From JBBRBB01 sp963830175 (GTDB taxonomy: Bacteria; Bacteroidota; Bacteroidia; Chitinophagales; Chitinophagaceae): DNA of 64,000 nucleotides. The notes beneath the pieces are model-generated. The model saw only the letters and a program-made list of their open reading frames with translations. It was not told the DNA's origin and made no database searches. The stretch lies in the NCBI GenBank assembly GCA_963830175.1, contig CAWHKV010000009.1:496001-560000 (forward strand), given 5' to 3'. This document shows positions 26,101 through 35,364 of this stretch, one piece after another (positions within the stretch are counted from its first letter, which is position 1; each line of letters opens with the position of its first letter). The position numbers were made by a program, and so were the translations under genes.

Positions 26101-26631
26101 ATTTCTCTCAAAGCCATACATTACGAAAAGTTCAAGTAAACTTTCCAGGTTAATAGTATCGTTAGTTTTTAATGAAATAATGTTTCCGGAAAGTGTTTTT
26201 GGTAACACTACTTTTTCGAACAAAGCTTCGGGATAAGAGATAATGATCTTTCTGTTTCCGCCAGAGGCGAGGCGGGTAAGCATTTCTGTTCTAAGCATTA
26301 CATGCGAAGAATTAAGCAGCTTAAAATTTCTGCGGTTTTTAATGGATGATGGAAAATAAAACAGGTCTAATGCGTCTGTCAGATTTTCAAGTGTATTGTG
26401 AAAATAGGCGGCTTCTTCAGCATCATTTAAAACAATAAGGTGGTTTAATTTACTGCATTCAGGATGCATGAAAACATTGCTAACAACAAATTCGGCACTG
26501 CTGCCCTGAAGGTTTTTTAAAAAAAGTGCGGATGATGGTTCTACTAAAGTTTGGGCATTAGATACCCGGTCTACCAGCTTTTTTATACCGGCAGATTGCT
26601 GAAATTTATCATGCAACACTGTCAAATTCAT
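23188..26631 (-). CDS. mfd: Transcription-repair coupling factor
   Basis: Mfd removes stalled RNA polymerase at lesions and recruits UvrA. The N-terminal UvrB-like region is followed by the RNA-polymerase-interaction domain, where GDYVTHIDHGVGQYSGL is conserved. The translocase domains carry GDVGFGKTEIA (Walker A, about residue 606), DEEQKFGVGHKE, TATPIPRTL, and AHGQLEGHELEE. The TRCF C-terminal domain is complete. The frame is open to 26673, but the internal ATG at 26631 is preferred. A near-consensus -7 box, TATCTTTA (26640-26647), lies just upstream, and MNLTVLHDKF is a natural N-terminus. This gives about 1147 residues. Confidence 0.93.
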   Translation of the reverse strand: MNLTVLHDKFQQSAGIKKLVDRVSNAQTLVEPSSALFLKNLQGSSAEFVVSNVFMHPECSKLNHLIVLNDAEEAAYFHNTLENLTDALDLFYFPSSIKNRRNFKLLNSSHVMLRTEMLTRLASGGNRKIIISYPEALFEKVVLPKTLSGNIISLKTNDTINLESLLELFVMYGFERNDFVYEPGQFSLRGGILDIYSFGNEKPYRVELLGNEIDSIRIFDPETQLSERKLLQVSIIPNVETQFDNEDKISLLDFLPANTIVWLRDWEVIKEKIIVQEEDLELFLKAGDKAEVNSADEVDPHMLKEIHRQDYMFAKDLEVQLQKRLLIEIGYKPFFAKNNTGPEDIIEFSTKPQPAFNRQFDLLIKDLKAHEDKGYSIFIFAEQARQLERLTSIFTDLNTQINFTPVAISIHEGFIDEDLKVVCYTDHQIFQRYHKYRVKQAYNKNKALTVKALKELQPGDYVTHIDHGVGQYSGLQKLEVNGRLQEAVRIIYRDSDILYVNINSLHKISKYTGKEGTVPKINKLGSDVWNKLKEKTKIKVKEIAFDLIKLYAQRKAQTGFAHHPDTYLQNELEASFIYEDTPDQSSATADVKKDMESPSPMDRLVCGDVGFGKTEIAIRAAFKSVVDGKQAAILVPTTILAFQHYKTFEDRLKDFPVTVDYLNRFKSSKEKKETLKKLEEGKIDIIIGTHGLLAKDVKFKDLGVMIVDEEQKFGVGHKEKLKTLKTNVDCLTLTATPIPRTLQFSLMGARDLSIINTPPPNRQPIQTEVHVFNEDFIRDAIYFETERGGQVFFIHNRVQGLGEMAQRIQDLCPDLSIGFAHGQLEGHELEERILNFIDRKYDVLVCTNIVESGVDIANVNTIIINNAHQFGLSDLHQLRGRVGRSNKKAFCYLFAPPMSVLPADSRKRLQTLEQFTDLGSGFQIAMRDLDIRGAGNLLGGEQSGFMAEIGFEMYQKILEEAIRELKRTSFKDLFKNEISRQDDFVSDCTIDTDLEILIPDEYVESITERLSLYTRLDNCDNEEELNNFHAEMIDRFGPMPSEVEDLFIAVKCRWLAVDMGFEKMSLKDETLRCYFVNKNESPYFESDIFKNLLAYLQTGTNKAKLKQTGKNFLLVVNEVKSMEGLLRFLSQMHKAAVPQAENMQVVA

Positions 26632-26713
26632 GCGACCGGTAAAGATAACCCTGCCGAATGAATTTAGTTTCATTGAGCCGCAGTGAAGTTGTATCTTGAC
26701 AAAAAATTATACT

Positions 26714-27439
26714 ATGCCTGAGCCCTGGCGTACCGGTAAGGTTATTAAAATTGAAGATGCCACCTATAATACAAGGCGTTTTTGGATACAAATACCCGAA
26801 TTAGAAGATTTTAACTTTAAACCCGGGCAGTTTGTAACATTAGACCTGCCAATACATGAGCAGAAGAACAAACGGTGGAGAAGTTATTCTATAGCTTCGC
26901 ACCCCGATGGTACCAATGTAATTGAACTGTTGATCGTGTTATTGGAAGGCGGGCTAGGTACAACGTACCTTTTTAACGAGGTAAATGTAGGTTCTGAACT
27001 AACCTTAAGAGGTCCGCAGGGTGTTTTTACTTTGCCTGAAAATTTAGAGAAAGATTTATTTTTTATTTGTACGGGAACAGGTATCGCACCGTTCAGGTCG
27101 ATGGTCAATTATATAAAACTGCATAACATTCAATTAACCAAAGAAATATACCTTATATATGGTTGCCGTTTTTTAAAAGATACTTTGTACGAAGAGGAAA
27201 TGAAATGCCTTGAAATGGAACTGCCCCATTTTCATTATATACCCACTTATTCCAGGGAAGATGGTGATGGTTTAACCAAAGGGTATGTTCATAAAGTTTA
27301 CGAACAAATACTTAATGGAAATAAGCCCAGTGCGCATTTTTATTTATGCGGATGGAAGAATATGATAGATGATGCAAGGAAAAATTTAACCCAATTGGGT
27401 TATGACAGGAAGGAAATACACTTTGAATTGTACGGATAA
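26714..27439 (+). CDS. Ferredoxin-NADP+ reductase-like FAD/NAD(P) oxidoreductase
   Basis: The ATG at 26714 gives 241 residues. RSYSIAS is the FAD-binding RxYS motif near residue 60, GPQGVFTLP follows, and GTGIAPFRSMV near 125 is the NAD(P)-binding motif. LIYGCRFLKDTLYEEEM and YLCGWKNMIDDARKNL complete the reductase fold, and the chain ends in a terminal aromatic-containing FELYG. Its electron partner is unknown. It is divergent from mfd with a short shared spacer. Confidence 0.85.
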   Translation: MPEPWRTGKVIKIEDATYNTRRFWIQIPELEDFNFKPGQFVTLDLPIHEQKNKRWRSYSIASHPDGTNVIELLIVLLEGGLGTTYLFNEVNVGSELTLRGPQGVFTLPENLEKDLFFICTGTGIAPFRSMVNYIKLHNIQLTKEIYLIYGCRFLKDTLYEEEMKCLEMELPHFHYIPTYSREDGDGLTKGYVHKVYEQILNGNKPSAHFYLCGWKNMIDDARKNLTQLGYDRKEIHFELYG

Positions 27440-27453
27440 AATAGCCGGGAATA

Positions 27454-27729
27454 CTAAGATACCTTTAATTCGGCCTTTCTTTGACCAGTAGCGTATTCAG
27501 ATGTGCCTGATTTTTCTTTTCTCTGTTCTGCTACTTTCTTTTCTAATGAAAGTATACGGGCATGATTTGCAAGCATTTCATCTTCAAGGCGTAGAATACG
27601 TTTTCTTTGTTTAATTACTACGGCAGCTTTAAGAAAAAAACCAGCAATAACACCAACTAATATAACACCTAAGATCTCGGATGTAGAATAGTTTCCGTGT
27701 AAGAACATTAATTTTGCTGTGGCGATCAT
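27454..27729 (-). CDS. Small membrane-anchored coiled-coil protein, unknown
   Basis: The 91-residue protein has one hydrophobic helix (SEILGVILVGVIAGFFLKAAVVI), then a basic stretch and a heptad-like region (RILRLEDEMLANHARILSLEKKVAEQ) that should form a coiled coil, and a polar tail. No known domain was recognised. The layout resembles small inner membrane proteins with a cytoplasmic coiled coil. It is convergent with the flavoprotein gene, 14 nt apart. Confidence 0.6.
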   Translation of the reverse strand: MIATAKLMFLHGNYSTSEILGVILVGVIAGFFLKAAVVIKQRKRILRLEDEMLANHARILSLEKKVAEQRKEKSGTSEYATGQRKAELKVS

Positions 27730-27858
27730 TGTACTTATTTACTTATTTTGAATTAAAGGAGAAGATTGACTTGCCTAGTAATATAGATACGGATGTCTAA
27801 TTTAAAAGGTTTACTCAAACTTTCGTTTAAATAATATTTGTAAAAGTATATAAAAAAA

Positions 27859-29307
27859 TTACTTTTCAAAATGTTCCAAAACTTTGTTTTTCACCTCACT
27901 TAATGGAATCCTCTCCTGCCGCATTGTATCCCTGTCTCTTAAGGTCACGGTTCCGTCTTCTTTTGTCTGATGATCTATGGTCGCACAAAAAGGGGTACCA
28001 ATAGCATCCTGTCGCCTGTATCGTTTGCCCACCGTGTCTTTCTCTTCATAAAAACACTTAAAATGTGCTTTACAATCATTCAACAGATTTCTTGCCAATT
28101 CCGGTAATCCGTCTTTTTTTATCAAGGGAAGGATGGCTAATTTAACAGGAGCCAGTTTTGGAGGTATCCGCAAAACAACCCTGGATTCACTTTTTCCGTC
28201 TTCTTTGGATATAATTTCGTCTTCGTAAGCGTGGCTTAAGACCAGTAAAAACATTCTATCGAGCCCAATAGACGTTTCAATTACATAAGGTATATAGTGT
28301 TTATTCAATTCTGTATCAAAATAGGTGAGCTTTTTATTGCTGTATTTCTGGTGGTTGGCCAGGTCAAAGTCAGTTCGGCTGTGAATGCCTTCTACTTCTT
28401 TAAAGCCAAAAGGAAATTCATATTCAATGTCAAGGGCGGCATCTGCGTAATGAGCCAGCTTTACATGATCATGAAAACGATACTTTTCAGCCGGAATACC
28501 CAGGCTTACATGCCAGTTTAATCTTTCCTGCTTCCAGTAATCATACCATTCCTTTTGTGTGCCGGGTCTTATAAAAAACTGCATTTCCATCTGTTCAAAT
28601 TCGCGCATCCTGAAGATGAATTGCCTGGCAACGATCTCATTCCTAAAAGCCTTGCCGGTTTGGGCAATACCAAAAGGAATTTTCATTCGGGCCGTTTTTT
28701 GCACATTTAAAAAGTTTACAAAAATTCCCTGCGCTGTTTCGGGCCTTAAATAAATAAGGTCGCTTTCACCGGCCACCGAACCAAGTTGGGTTGAGAACAT
28801 CAGATTAAATTGCCGTATCGGTGTCCAGTTACACGTATCACTAATACCGCATTTAATATTATTGTCTTTAATTAATTGAAGCAGTCCCTCAAAGTCTTCT
28901 TTAGCCAGCAATTCCTCCATTGTTTTTAATAAGGCAAATTCCTCTTCCTTTTTTCCGGCCAGTGCAAGCTTTTCGGCATGAGCCTCAATCAGATGGTCTA
29001 CCCGGTATCTTTTATTGCTGTCTTTATTATCGATCATCGGATCGCTGAAGTTATCAACGTGCCCACTGGCCTTCCAGGTTGTGGGGTGCATAAATATTGA
29101 GGCATCTATACCCACAATATTTTCATGCATTTGCGTCATACTCTTCCACCAGTAATCCCTTATATTTTTCTTTAATTCACTTCCGTACGGGCCATAATCA
29201 TACACGGCATTCAATCCATCATAAATTTCACTGCTTTGAAAAACAAAGCCATACTCTTTAGCATGCGATATAATTGCCTGAAACCGGTTCTCCTGTTTTT
29301 CGCTCAT
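27859..29307 (-). CDS. glyS: Glycyl-tRNA synthetase (alpha2 type)
   Basis: This class II synthetase charges tRNA-Gly. The N-terminal motif YGFVFQSSEIYDGLNAVYDYGP, RPETAQGIFVNF, FRNEIVARQFIFRMREFEQ and IGLDRMFL, followed by an anticodon-binding domain, identify the single-chain dimeric GlyRS. The upstream TTG at 29316 would overlap the promoter's -7 box (29314-29321). The ATG at 29307 is therefore chosen, giving 482 residues. The ATG follows the -7 element by only 6 nt. Confidence 0.95.
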   Translation of the reverse strand: MSEKQENRFQAIISHAKEYGFVFQSSEIYDGLNAVYDYGPYGSELKKNIRDYWWKSMTQMHENIVGIDASIFMHPTTWKASGHVDNFSDPMIDNKDSNKRYRVDHLIEAHAEKLALAGKKEEEFALLKTMEELLAKEDFEGLLQLIKDNNIKCGISDTCNWTPIRQFNLMFSTQLGSVAGESDLIYLRPETAQGIFVNFLNVQKTARMKIPFGIAQTGKAFRNEIVARQFIFRMREFEQMEMQFFIRPGTQKEWYDYWKQERLNWHVSLGIPAEKYRFHDHVKLAHYADAALDIEYEFPFGFKEVEGIHSRTDFDLANHQKYSNKKLTYFDTELNKHYIPYVIETSIGLDRMFLLVLSHAYEDEIISKEDGKSESRVVLRIPPKLAPVKLAILPLIKKDGLPELARNLLNDCKAHFKCFYEEKDTVGKRYRRQDAIGTPFCATIDHQTKEDGTVTLRDRDTMRQERIPLSEVKNKVLEHFEK

Positions 29308-29313
29308 AGCGGC

Positions 29314-29321
29314 CAAAGATA
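29314..29321 (-). promoter_or_regulatory. -7 promoter element of the glycyl-tRNA synthetase gene
   Basis: On the minus strand the sequence reads TATCTTTG, an exact TAnnTTTG match. Six bases separate it from the ATG, so the mRNA is likely leaderless or nearly so. Confidence 0.6.
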
Positions 29322-29443
29322 ATTATTGCAGTGAAGCAGCAGGAAACCACGCAGCATAAAAAGAGTTTTGTTCTGAATTTTTCTTTTATTTTTAATAACA
29401 GGTCTTATAATCATCAACCACCCATAAAAATATTCCGGCTTAT

Positions 29444-30989
29444 ATGCTTGTAAAAACCTTTGGCAGCGCTGTTTACGGGGTGGAGGCCATCACTATTACC
29501 ATTGAGGTAAATGTAAGCGCAGGTCAAAAATATTTTATTGTACGGCCTACCGGATAATGCCGTTAAAGAAAGCCTGCAACGTATTGAAGCTGCTATAAAA
29601 ACGAATGATTATTACATGCCACGTACTAAATTGGTGGTTAATCTGGCACCTGCTGATATAAAGAAAAGCGGATCATCGTTCGACCTTCCGATCGCTGTAG
29701 GCGTATTGGGCGCAACCGAACAAATTGCACAACCAGAAAGACTTTCAGAATATGTTTTAATGGGTGAATTAAGCCTGGATGGAACCATAAAAGCTATTAA
29801 AGGGGCTTTACCAATTGCCATACAAGCCCGAAAAGAAGGTTTTAAAGGATTGATTGTACCAAAGGTTAATGCACGGGAAGCGGGCATTGTAAACAATCTT
29901 AAGGTGTATGGTGTTGAGCATTTAAAAGAGGTCGTGAATTTTTTTGAGGATGAATCAACCTTGCAGCCGGTAGAAGTTAATGCGAGGGAAGAATTTTTTG
30001 ACCTTCAATATACTTTTGAAGTAGATTTTAATGATGTAAAAGGCCAGGAAAATATAAAGCGCGCACTTGAAATAGCTGCTGCCGGCGGGCACAATGCCAT
30101 ATTGATCGGCCCACCGGGTGCAGGAAAAACGATGCTCGCAAAAAGGCTACCTACCATATTGCCACCTTTAAGTTTATACGAAGCCCTGGAGACTACTAAA
30201 ATACACAGCGTTGCGGGTAAATTCGCGGAGAACAGTTCGCTTGTAAATAAAAGACCATTTCGATCCCCACATCATACTATCAGCGATGTTGCCCTGGTGG
30301 GTGGTGGCGGTGTTCCACAACCCGGAGAAATTTCGCTTGCACATAACGGGGTTCTTTTTTTGGATGAATTGCCGGAGTTTAAACGCACCGTGCTCGAGGT
30401 AATGCGACAACCCATGGAAGAAAGACGGGTTACCATATCGCGGGCGAAGGTAGCCCTCGATTTTCCTGCCAACTTTATGCTGATAGCCTCAATGAATCCC
30501 TGCCCTTGCGGGTTTTATAATCATCCTGAAAAAGAATGTACGTGCCCGCCCGGTACCGTTCAAAAATACCTGAACAAAATATCAGGACCGCTGCTCGACA
30601 GGATTGATTTACACGTAGAGGTTACCCCTGTTGCTTTTAATGAACTTAGCAATAACTCGAATAGGGGTGAGAGCAGTGCAGACATCAGGCAACGGGTTAT
30701 TAAAGCCAGAGAAATTCAAACAGAAAGATATAAAGACCAGCCAGGCATGTATGCCAATGCCCAAATGAGCAGCAAACAATTACGGGAGATATGCGTAATA
30801 AGTAGTGTGGGTGAAGCATTGTTAAAGAGAGCTATGGAAAGATTGAACCTTTCTGCCCGCGCTTACGACAGAATTCTGAAGGTTAGCAGAACCATCGCCG
30901 ATCTTGCCGGTAGTGCCGACATTAAACCCGAGCACCTTGCCGAAGCCATACAATACCGCAGTCTGGACCGGGAAGGATGGGCTGGTTGA
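29444..30989 (+). pseudogene. comM: ComM/YifB Mg-chelatase-like AAA+ ATPase, frame-disrupted
   Basis: The natural start is the ATG at 29444 (MLVKTFGSAVYGVEAITITI...). After 37 codons this frame meets TAA at 29555-29557. The conserved continuation GLPDNAVKES is in the next frame from 29544. One extra base among 29541-29543 (GTACGGC where GTCGGC or GTAGGC is expected) explains this. The remaining 480 residues are intact: Walker A GPPGAGKTMLAK, Walker B LFLDELPEFKR, arginine-containing SFRSPHHT-like region (RPFRSPHHT), cysteine cluster CPCGFYNHPEKECTCP. ComM is a branch-migration helicase for natural transformation. It could be a real lesion or a sequencing error. Confidence 0.85.
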
Positions 30990-31010
30990 TTATGTCAAAA
31001 CAATAATTGG

Positions 31011-31040
31011 AAAAAAAACCTGGAAAAAAATTCCAGGTTG
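31011..31040 (-). terminator. Intrinsic terminator of the TonB receptor gene
   Basis: AACCTGGAA (31017-31025) and TTCCAGGTT (31031-31039) form a 9-bp stem with a 5-nt loop. On the minus strand the stem is followed by eight T residues, so it ends the receptor gene lying to its right. Confidence 0.85.
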
Positions 31041-31059
31041 TGAAAGATGATTTGTATGG

Positions 31060-33291
31060 CTATAGTTTTGCACCCAACGTTATAAAAAAACTTCTTCCGT
31101 CAGATGGCATTAAACCCGGTCCGGGATAACCACCTGCTCTTCTCGTAAAATACCTGGCATCAGTCACATTATTGATGCCGGCTTTCACCGTATACTTTTC
31201 ATGGTAGCGGTATGATGCTGTTATATCTCCAATGGTATAAGATGGAATTAACCCGGTTGTGCCTGAGCTATTTGGCGTAACGGTGTTATTGGCATCGCTA
31301 AAAGCGCTGCTTACATACGATACCTGCCCCGTTACAGCCAGGTTTTTATAGGTGTATGTTACGCCTGACCGTAAAATATTTTCCGGTGCATTTTCAACCT
31401 TTTTGTTTTTAAGGTTCGATTCTACCAGGTTGTTATTGGCATCTTTCGTTATCACTTTAAAATCATTATACTTTGCATTGGTATAACTGTAAGCAGCAAA
31501 CAAACTTACCTCTCCGTTTTTGCTGCCTAACCATCCTGTTTGAAAAGGATTGAATTCAACATACCCTTCAAATCCTTTACTGCTGCTGCTACCGACATTT
31601 GTTCTAAAATTATATGTGGTTAAATCGGGTTGCAGTTGTGTAATGGTGCCGATGCGATTATCATAATTAAGAAAGAAAACGCCTGCATCGAACATCAGGT
31701 AATTCCTGATCTTTCCACGGTAACCAAAATCAGCATTATACCCTTTTGCATCTTTAAGATTTGGATCAATTACGTCGGTAGTAGGTGCAGCGGTAATATC
31801 AGCAAATTGTATAGGGCGGTATGCCTGCGTAATGTTTGCATAAAACTCTGTTGTTTGAATATGATATTCTGCTGCAAGAGCAAGCAGTGTAAAACTTCTG
31901 TTATTTAAAAGGTCCTGGATTTTTTTACCGGTGCCATCTTCATTTAATCCATTAAACCCTGTGGCAGTTGCCTGTATACTTTCAAATCTAATTCCCGGTA
32001 TAATTATAAACTTATCATTTACACGTAAAATATTTTCTGCTGCAATAGCAATATTGTCTGTTGTAAAACCTATATCAGAAGTAAAGGGTGAGATGATGTT
32101 TGTATTAAATTCAGAACCAGTATCTCCCTTACCATTTTTTCTACGGTGTGTGTTTCCATGAAAATACCTGCCTGATAGGGTTGCGGTGTTTTTCATTCTG
32201 CCTATGTTATAATTAGTAAGGTAGCGCAATTCGGCGCTGGTGTTTATGTAGCGGTCAATATCAACCTGCCTGTTGTTGTATGCATGCGTGGTAGTGTTGA
32301 TCGTATCAGGTAAACTTATGTTTCCTAAATAACCAATACTGTTTCGATCGCCCTGCATGGTATAGATTTTCAAATTAAACTTGTTATTGTCGTTGGGTGA
32401 AAAATCTATATTGGCAGAACCAATTGTCCAGTCCAGGTTAAACCAGTTACGATTTCTAAAAGATTGTTTTGCGCTTGCGTTAAATTGTGAATCGGTTAGT
32501 CCGCCGGGTTGCTGGCTTAGCATATCATAATGCATTAATTCAATGCCGGCTTTCCATTTATCATTAAACTGGTAATTATAATTACCAAAAAAGGTATTTG
32601 TTTTATACCTGCTGTTATCTCTCCAGCCATTGGCGCTGCGATGGTCATAAAATGCATAATAGTGATCTTTTTTACCTTGTCCGCCCATTGCATTGAAGCT
32701 GTTTATCATTCCAAAACTGCCCAGTGTTTGAAAGGTTTCAAATCCAAAAGGTTTACTTATTTCGCTACCATTACGAATAATATAATTGATCATTCCGCCG
32801 AACTGGGGGCCATATTGCAAAGAGCCTGCACCTTTTACCAGCTGCACGCGCTGTACGGCCTGTAATGGCGGATGATAGTATGCTTCAGGATAACCGAAAG
32901 GATCTGCTGAAATATCGTATCCGTTTTGCCTTACATTAAAATCCCAGCTGCGGTTAGGGCTTAACCCGCGGGAAGCGATGCCGATCTGTATTCCACTTCC
33001 GTCACTTTCCCAAATGTGTATGCCTGGCACTTTCGCCATTACCTGCCGCATATTATTGGTTACAATATTTCCCTGAACATTATCTATAACAATAAGTGCA
33101 TTTTTCTTGCCCGCGAATATGTGGGTGCCAACAACTTCAGGTAATTGGTGCAAATCATGCCTGCTGTTTCTGCCCACTACAGTTAGGTCTGGTATATAAT
33201 CACTGCCTTGTAATGTATCCTGCACAGGGCTTTGTGCATGTGATAAGGTAAATGATAATAGTAGGATAATTGTTGGTACGCAGCATTTCAT
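31060..33291 (-). CDS. TonB-dependent outer membrane receptor, FecA-like
   Basis: With the start at 33291 the product has about 743 residues and a signal peptide (MKCCVPTIILLLSFTLSHAQ). A plug domain follows, with NMRQVMAKVPGIHIWESDGS, IASRGLSPNRSWDFNVRQNG and GAGSLQYGPQFGGMINYI. A 22-strand barrel follows and ends in FFITLGAKL. The plug resembles ferric-dicitrate (FecA) receptors, suggesting iron uptake; the ligand is not proven. It has no SusD partner and no carboxypeptidase-like N-terminal domain. A variant -7 box (CATATTTG) lies at 33313-33320, inside the longer open frame, which supports this start. Confidence 0.88.
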   Translation of the reverse strand: MKCCVPTIILLLSFTLSHAQSPVQDTLQGSDYIPDLTVVGRNSRHDLHQLPEVVGTHIFAGKKNALIVIDNVQGNIVTNNMRQVMAKVPGIHIWESDGSGIQIGIASRGLSPNRSWDFNVRQNGYDISADPFGYPEAYYHPPLQAVQRVQLVKGAGSLQYGPQFGGMINYIIRNGSEISKPFGFETFQTLGSFGMINSFNAMGGQGKKDHYYAFYDHRSANGWRDNSRYKTNTFFGNYNYQFNDKWKAGIELMHYDMLSQQPGGLTDSQFNASAKQSFRNRNWFNLDWTIGSANIDFSPNDNNKFNLKIYTMQGDRNSIGYLGNISLPDTINTTTHAYNNRQVDIDRYINTSAELRYLTNYNIGRMKNTATLSGRYFHGNTHRRKNGKGDTGSEFNTNIISPFTSDIGFTTDNIAIAAENILRVNDKFIIIPGIRFESIQATATGFNGLNEDGTGKKIQDLLNNRSFTLLALAAEYHIQTTEFYANITQAYRPIQFADITAAPTTDVIDPNLKDAKGYNADFGYRGKIRNYLMFDAGVFFLNYDNRIGTITQLQPDLTTYNFRTNVGSSSSKGFEGYVEFNPFQTGWLGSKNGEVSLFAAYSYTNAKYNDFKVITKDANNNLVESNLKNKKVENAPENILRSGVTYTYKNLAVTGQVSYVSSAFSDANNTVTPNSSGTTGLIPSYTIGDITASYRYHEKYTVKAGINNVTDARYFTRRAGGYPGPGLMPSDGRSFFITLGAKL

Positions 33292-33312
33292 ATTTTGCTC
33301 ATTTTCTGGGCG

Positions 33313-33320
33313 CAAATATG
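33313..33320 (-). promoter_or_regulatory. Possible -7 element of the TonB receptor gene
   Basis: The minus strand reads CATATTTG, the same one-mismatch variant as before the trp leader. It lies 21 nt before the chosen ATG. Confidence 0.4.
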
Positions 33321-33395
33321 AATAAGCAATATTTTTTCTTCTTACGGATTAGGGAAAATTGATCGACGAAATGCGGAAAATTGAAACCTCAACAA

Positions 33396-34925
33396 TCAGC
33401 ACGTCATGCCCATATGGCTTTCTGCAAAGTTTTTAATTTCGTCAATATGTGTACGTTCGTTACTCAGCCGCGGAACTTTATGTTGCCCCCCCAATTTGCC
33501 CTTGCTTTTTAACCAACCGGCAAAAACGCCTTTTGGAAGGTTGTGCACAACGGGCATTCTCAATGCAATATTTTTCTGCCGTTTGGCATCATAGTCGCTG
33601 TTAAGATCTCTTAAGGCGGTATCTAATTCTGAAACAAATAATTGCAGATCAGAAGGTTCCTGGTCAAATTCAATAAGCCATTCGTGGGCACCATTAGAAT
33701 GTTGGCTAAAATATATGGGGGCAGCAGTATAATCGTTAACAACTGCATTTGTTTTTTCACTTGCAATTGCAATCGCCTTATCAGAATTATCTACAATTAC
33801 TTCTTCACCAAAAGCATTGATAAAATGCTTGATTCTGCCTGTAACCTTTACGCGGTAAGGGCTGGTAGTGGTAAATTGAACAGTATCTCCTAAAAGGTAT
33901 CGCCACAAGCCTCCGTTGGTTGAAATTACGATAGCGTAATTTTTTCCTGGAACAACATCAGAAAGTCCAACGGTCTCGGGATTTTCTTTGCCATACTCTT
34001 CTGTTGGCATGAATTCGTAAAAAATTCCGTGTTGTAGAAACAATAACATACCATTCTCTGCCGGCCCATCTTGCGCTGCGAAAAATCCTTCACTGGCATT
34101 ATAGATCTCAAGATAGTCCACCCCGGCGCCAATAATTTGGTGCATATAATCTTTGTAAGGTGTAAAGGATACTCCACCATGAATATATAATTCCAGGTTG
34201 GGCCATACCTCTTTAAGGGTGCTTTTACCGGTGAGTTCTAAAATTCTTTTTATAAGTACAGAGGTCCAGGTTGGCACCCCTGAAATACTGGTAACATTTT
34301 CGGTAATGGTTGCCTTAGCCAGGGCTTCGATTTTTTCTTCCCATTCATCGAGCAAAGCAATGGCAAGTTCGGGGGTGCGGATCCACTGTCCCCAGAAAGG
34401 TGCATTCTGCATAAGAACGGCACTCAGATCTCCGTAATAATTGTTTTCATTTATCTGGTTTACCTGGTGGCTGCCACCTATTACCAATCCTTTTCCCGTT
34501 AGCAAGTCGCTATCCGGGTTGTACATATAATGCAGGGTTATAACATCTTTCGATGCTTTGTAATGGCAATCTTCCAGGCTTTCTTTTGATAAGGGAATGA
34601 ATTTGCTTTTATCACTTGTTGTACCACTGCTTTTTGCAAACCATGTTATAGGCGTGTTCCAAATAATATTTTCCTCGCCGTCCATCACCCGTTTTATGTA
34701 AGGCTTAAGATCGTCATACTCGTGAATAGGTACGCTTTCTTTAAATTGCTTAATTGTAAAGAGTTCACCAAAATTATATTTGCGCCCGAATTCTGTGTGC
34801 TGGGCGTGGGTTACCAGGTCTTGCAAAACTTCGCGTTGCGCTGCAAAGGGATTTTGCATCCACTGTTCTATTCGCCAGTAACGCAGGCGGGCAAGTCTTG
34901 ATATGGCCGGAGCTAATATTTTCAT
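33396..34925 (-). CDS. GH3 auxin-responsive-promoter-like adenylate-forming protein
   Basis: The 509-residue protein has the GH3 family layout. FGRKYNFGELFTIKQFKESVPIHEYDDLKPYIKR is near the N-terminus, followed by the ATP-binding P-loop FAKSSGTTSDKSKFIP near residue 110, YNASEGFFAAQ, and WRYLLGDTVQFT. Plant GH3 enzymes join amino acids to acyl acids through an adenylate. Bacterial homologues are common in Bacteroidota, but their substrates are unknown. No neighbouring gene suggests one. Confidence 0.85.
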   Translation of the reverse strand: MKILAPAISRLARLRYWRIEQWMQNPFAAQREVLQDLVTHAQHTEFGRKYNFGELFTIKQFKESVPIHEYDDLKPYIKRVMDGEENIIWNTPITWFAKSSGTTSDKSKFIPLSKESLEDCHYKASKDVITLHYMYNPDSDLLTGKGLVIGGSHQVNQINENNYYGDLSAVLMQNAPFWGQWIRTPELAIALLDEWEEKIEALAKATITENVTSISGVPTWTSVLIKRILELTGKSTLKEVWPNLELYIHGGVSFTPYKDYMHQIIGAGVDYLEIYNASEGFFAAQDGPAENGMLLFLQHGIFYEFMPTEEYGKENPETVGLSDVVPGKNYAIVISTNGGLWRYLLGDTVQFTTTSPYRVKVTGRIKHFINAFGEEVIVDNSDKAIAIASEKTNAVVNDYTAAPIYFSQHSNGAHEWLIEFDQEPSDLQLFVSELDTALRDLNSDYDAKRQKNIALRMPVVHNLPKGVFAGWLKSKGKLGGQHKVPRLSNERTHIDEIKNFAESHMGMTC

Positions 34926-35052
34926 GCAGGTAATGCCAAAATAAGCATTGCCAGCGAATAATTAATTGGTTTTTTAATAAAATGAAATCATGCCTGCAGA
35001 CGCCATAAGTATCGTGTATCCAGTATAGAATAAAATAAGAAGGAATACAGGC

Positions 35053-35265
35053 TTACCGTACTCCTTTATCTTTTGAATGTAATACAGCTTCTACGCGGTT
35101 TCTAACACCGAGTTTAAGGTAAATGCTTTTTAAGTGTTTCTTTACTGTATCTGTAGAGATATTCAAATCATGAGCAATTTCTTTATTCAATTTACCATTA
35201 GTAAGTAATTGAAAGATTTGTTTTTCTCTTTCAGAAAGGGCATTTCTCTGGTTTGGGTTTCGCAT
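35053..35265 (-). CDS. Stand-alone LuxR-type helix-turn-helix protein
   Basis: The 70-residue protein is almost only a LuxR/FixJ DNA-binding domain: LSEREKQIFQLLTNGKLNKEIAHDLNIS, then TVKKHLKSIYLKLGVRNRVEAV. There is no receiver or sensor domain. It lies downstream of korB on the same strand, but 148 nt separate them. The spacer contains two copies of an inverted CTTAAGGG sequence (35309-35316 and 35357-35364), which may be an operator; this is speculative. Confidence 0.78.
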   Translation of the reverse strand: MRNPNQRNALSEREKQIFQLLTNGKLNKEIAHDLNISTDTVKKHLKSIYLKLGVRNRVEAVLHSKDKGVR

Positions 35266-35308
35266 GGTGACCTCAATTTCACCTTCTTAGCGGGGATTGA
35301 CAATACCA

Positions 35309-35364
35309 CTTAAGGGTACATAAAGAATAGTTATATATAAAATGGATGAACTTATCCCCTTAAG
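35309..35364. repeat. Spaced inverted repeat CTTAAGGG / CCCTTAAG
   Basis: Perfect 8-bp complements stand at 35309-35316 and 35357-35364, each containing the palindrome CTTAAG, with 40 nt between them. They lie upstream of the small LuxR-type gene and downstream of korB. An operator or a weak structured 3' end are both possible. Confidence 0.35.

Noticed and set aside
26632..26673. Upstream ATG for mfd at 26673
   Set aside because: The extra 14 residues overlap a near-consensus promoter -7 element, and the internal ATG gives a natural Mfd start. The choice is likely but not certain.
29530..29570. Programmed +1 frameshifting shared by comM, batA and the epimerase
   Set aside because: The three sites share no slippery heptamer, prfB-like CUU-UGA-C or common downstream structure; only a loose TAC triplet is common. 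Indels are the simpler explanation.
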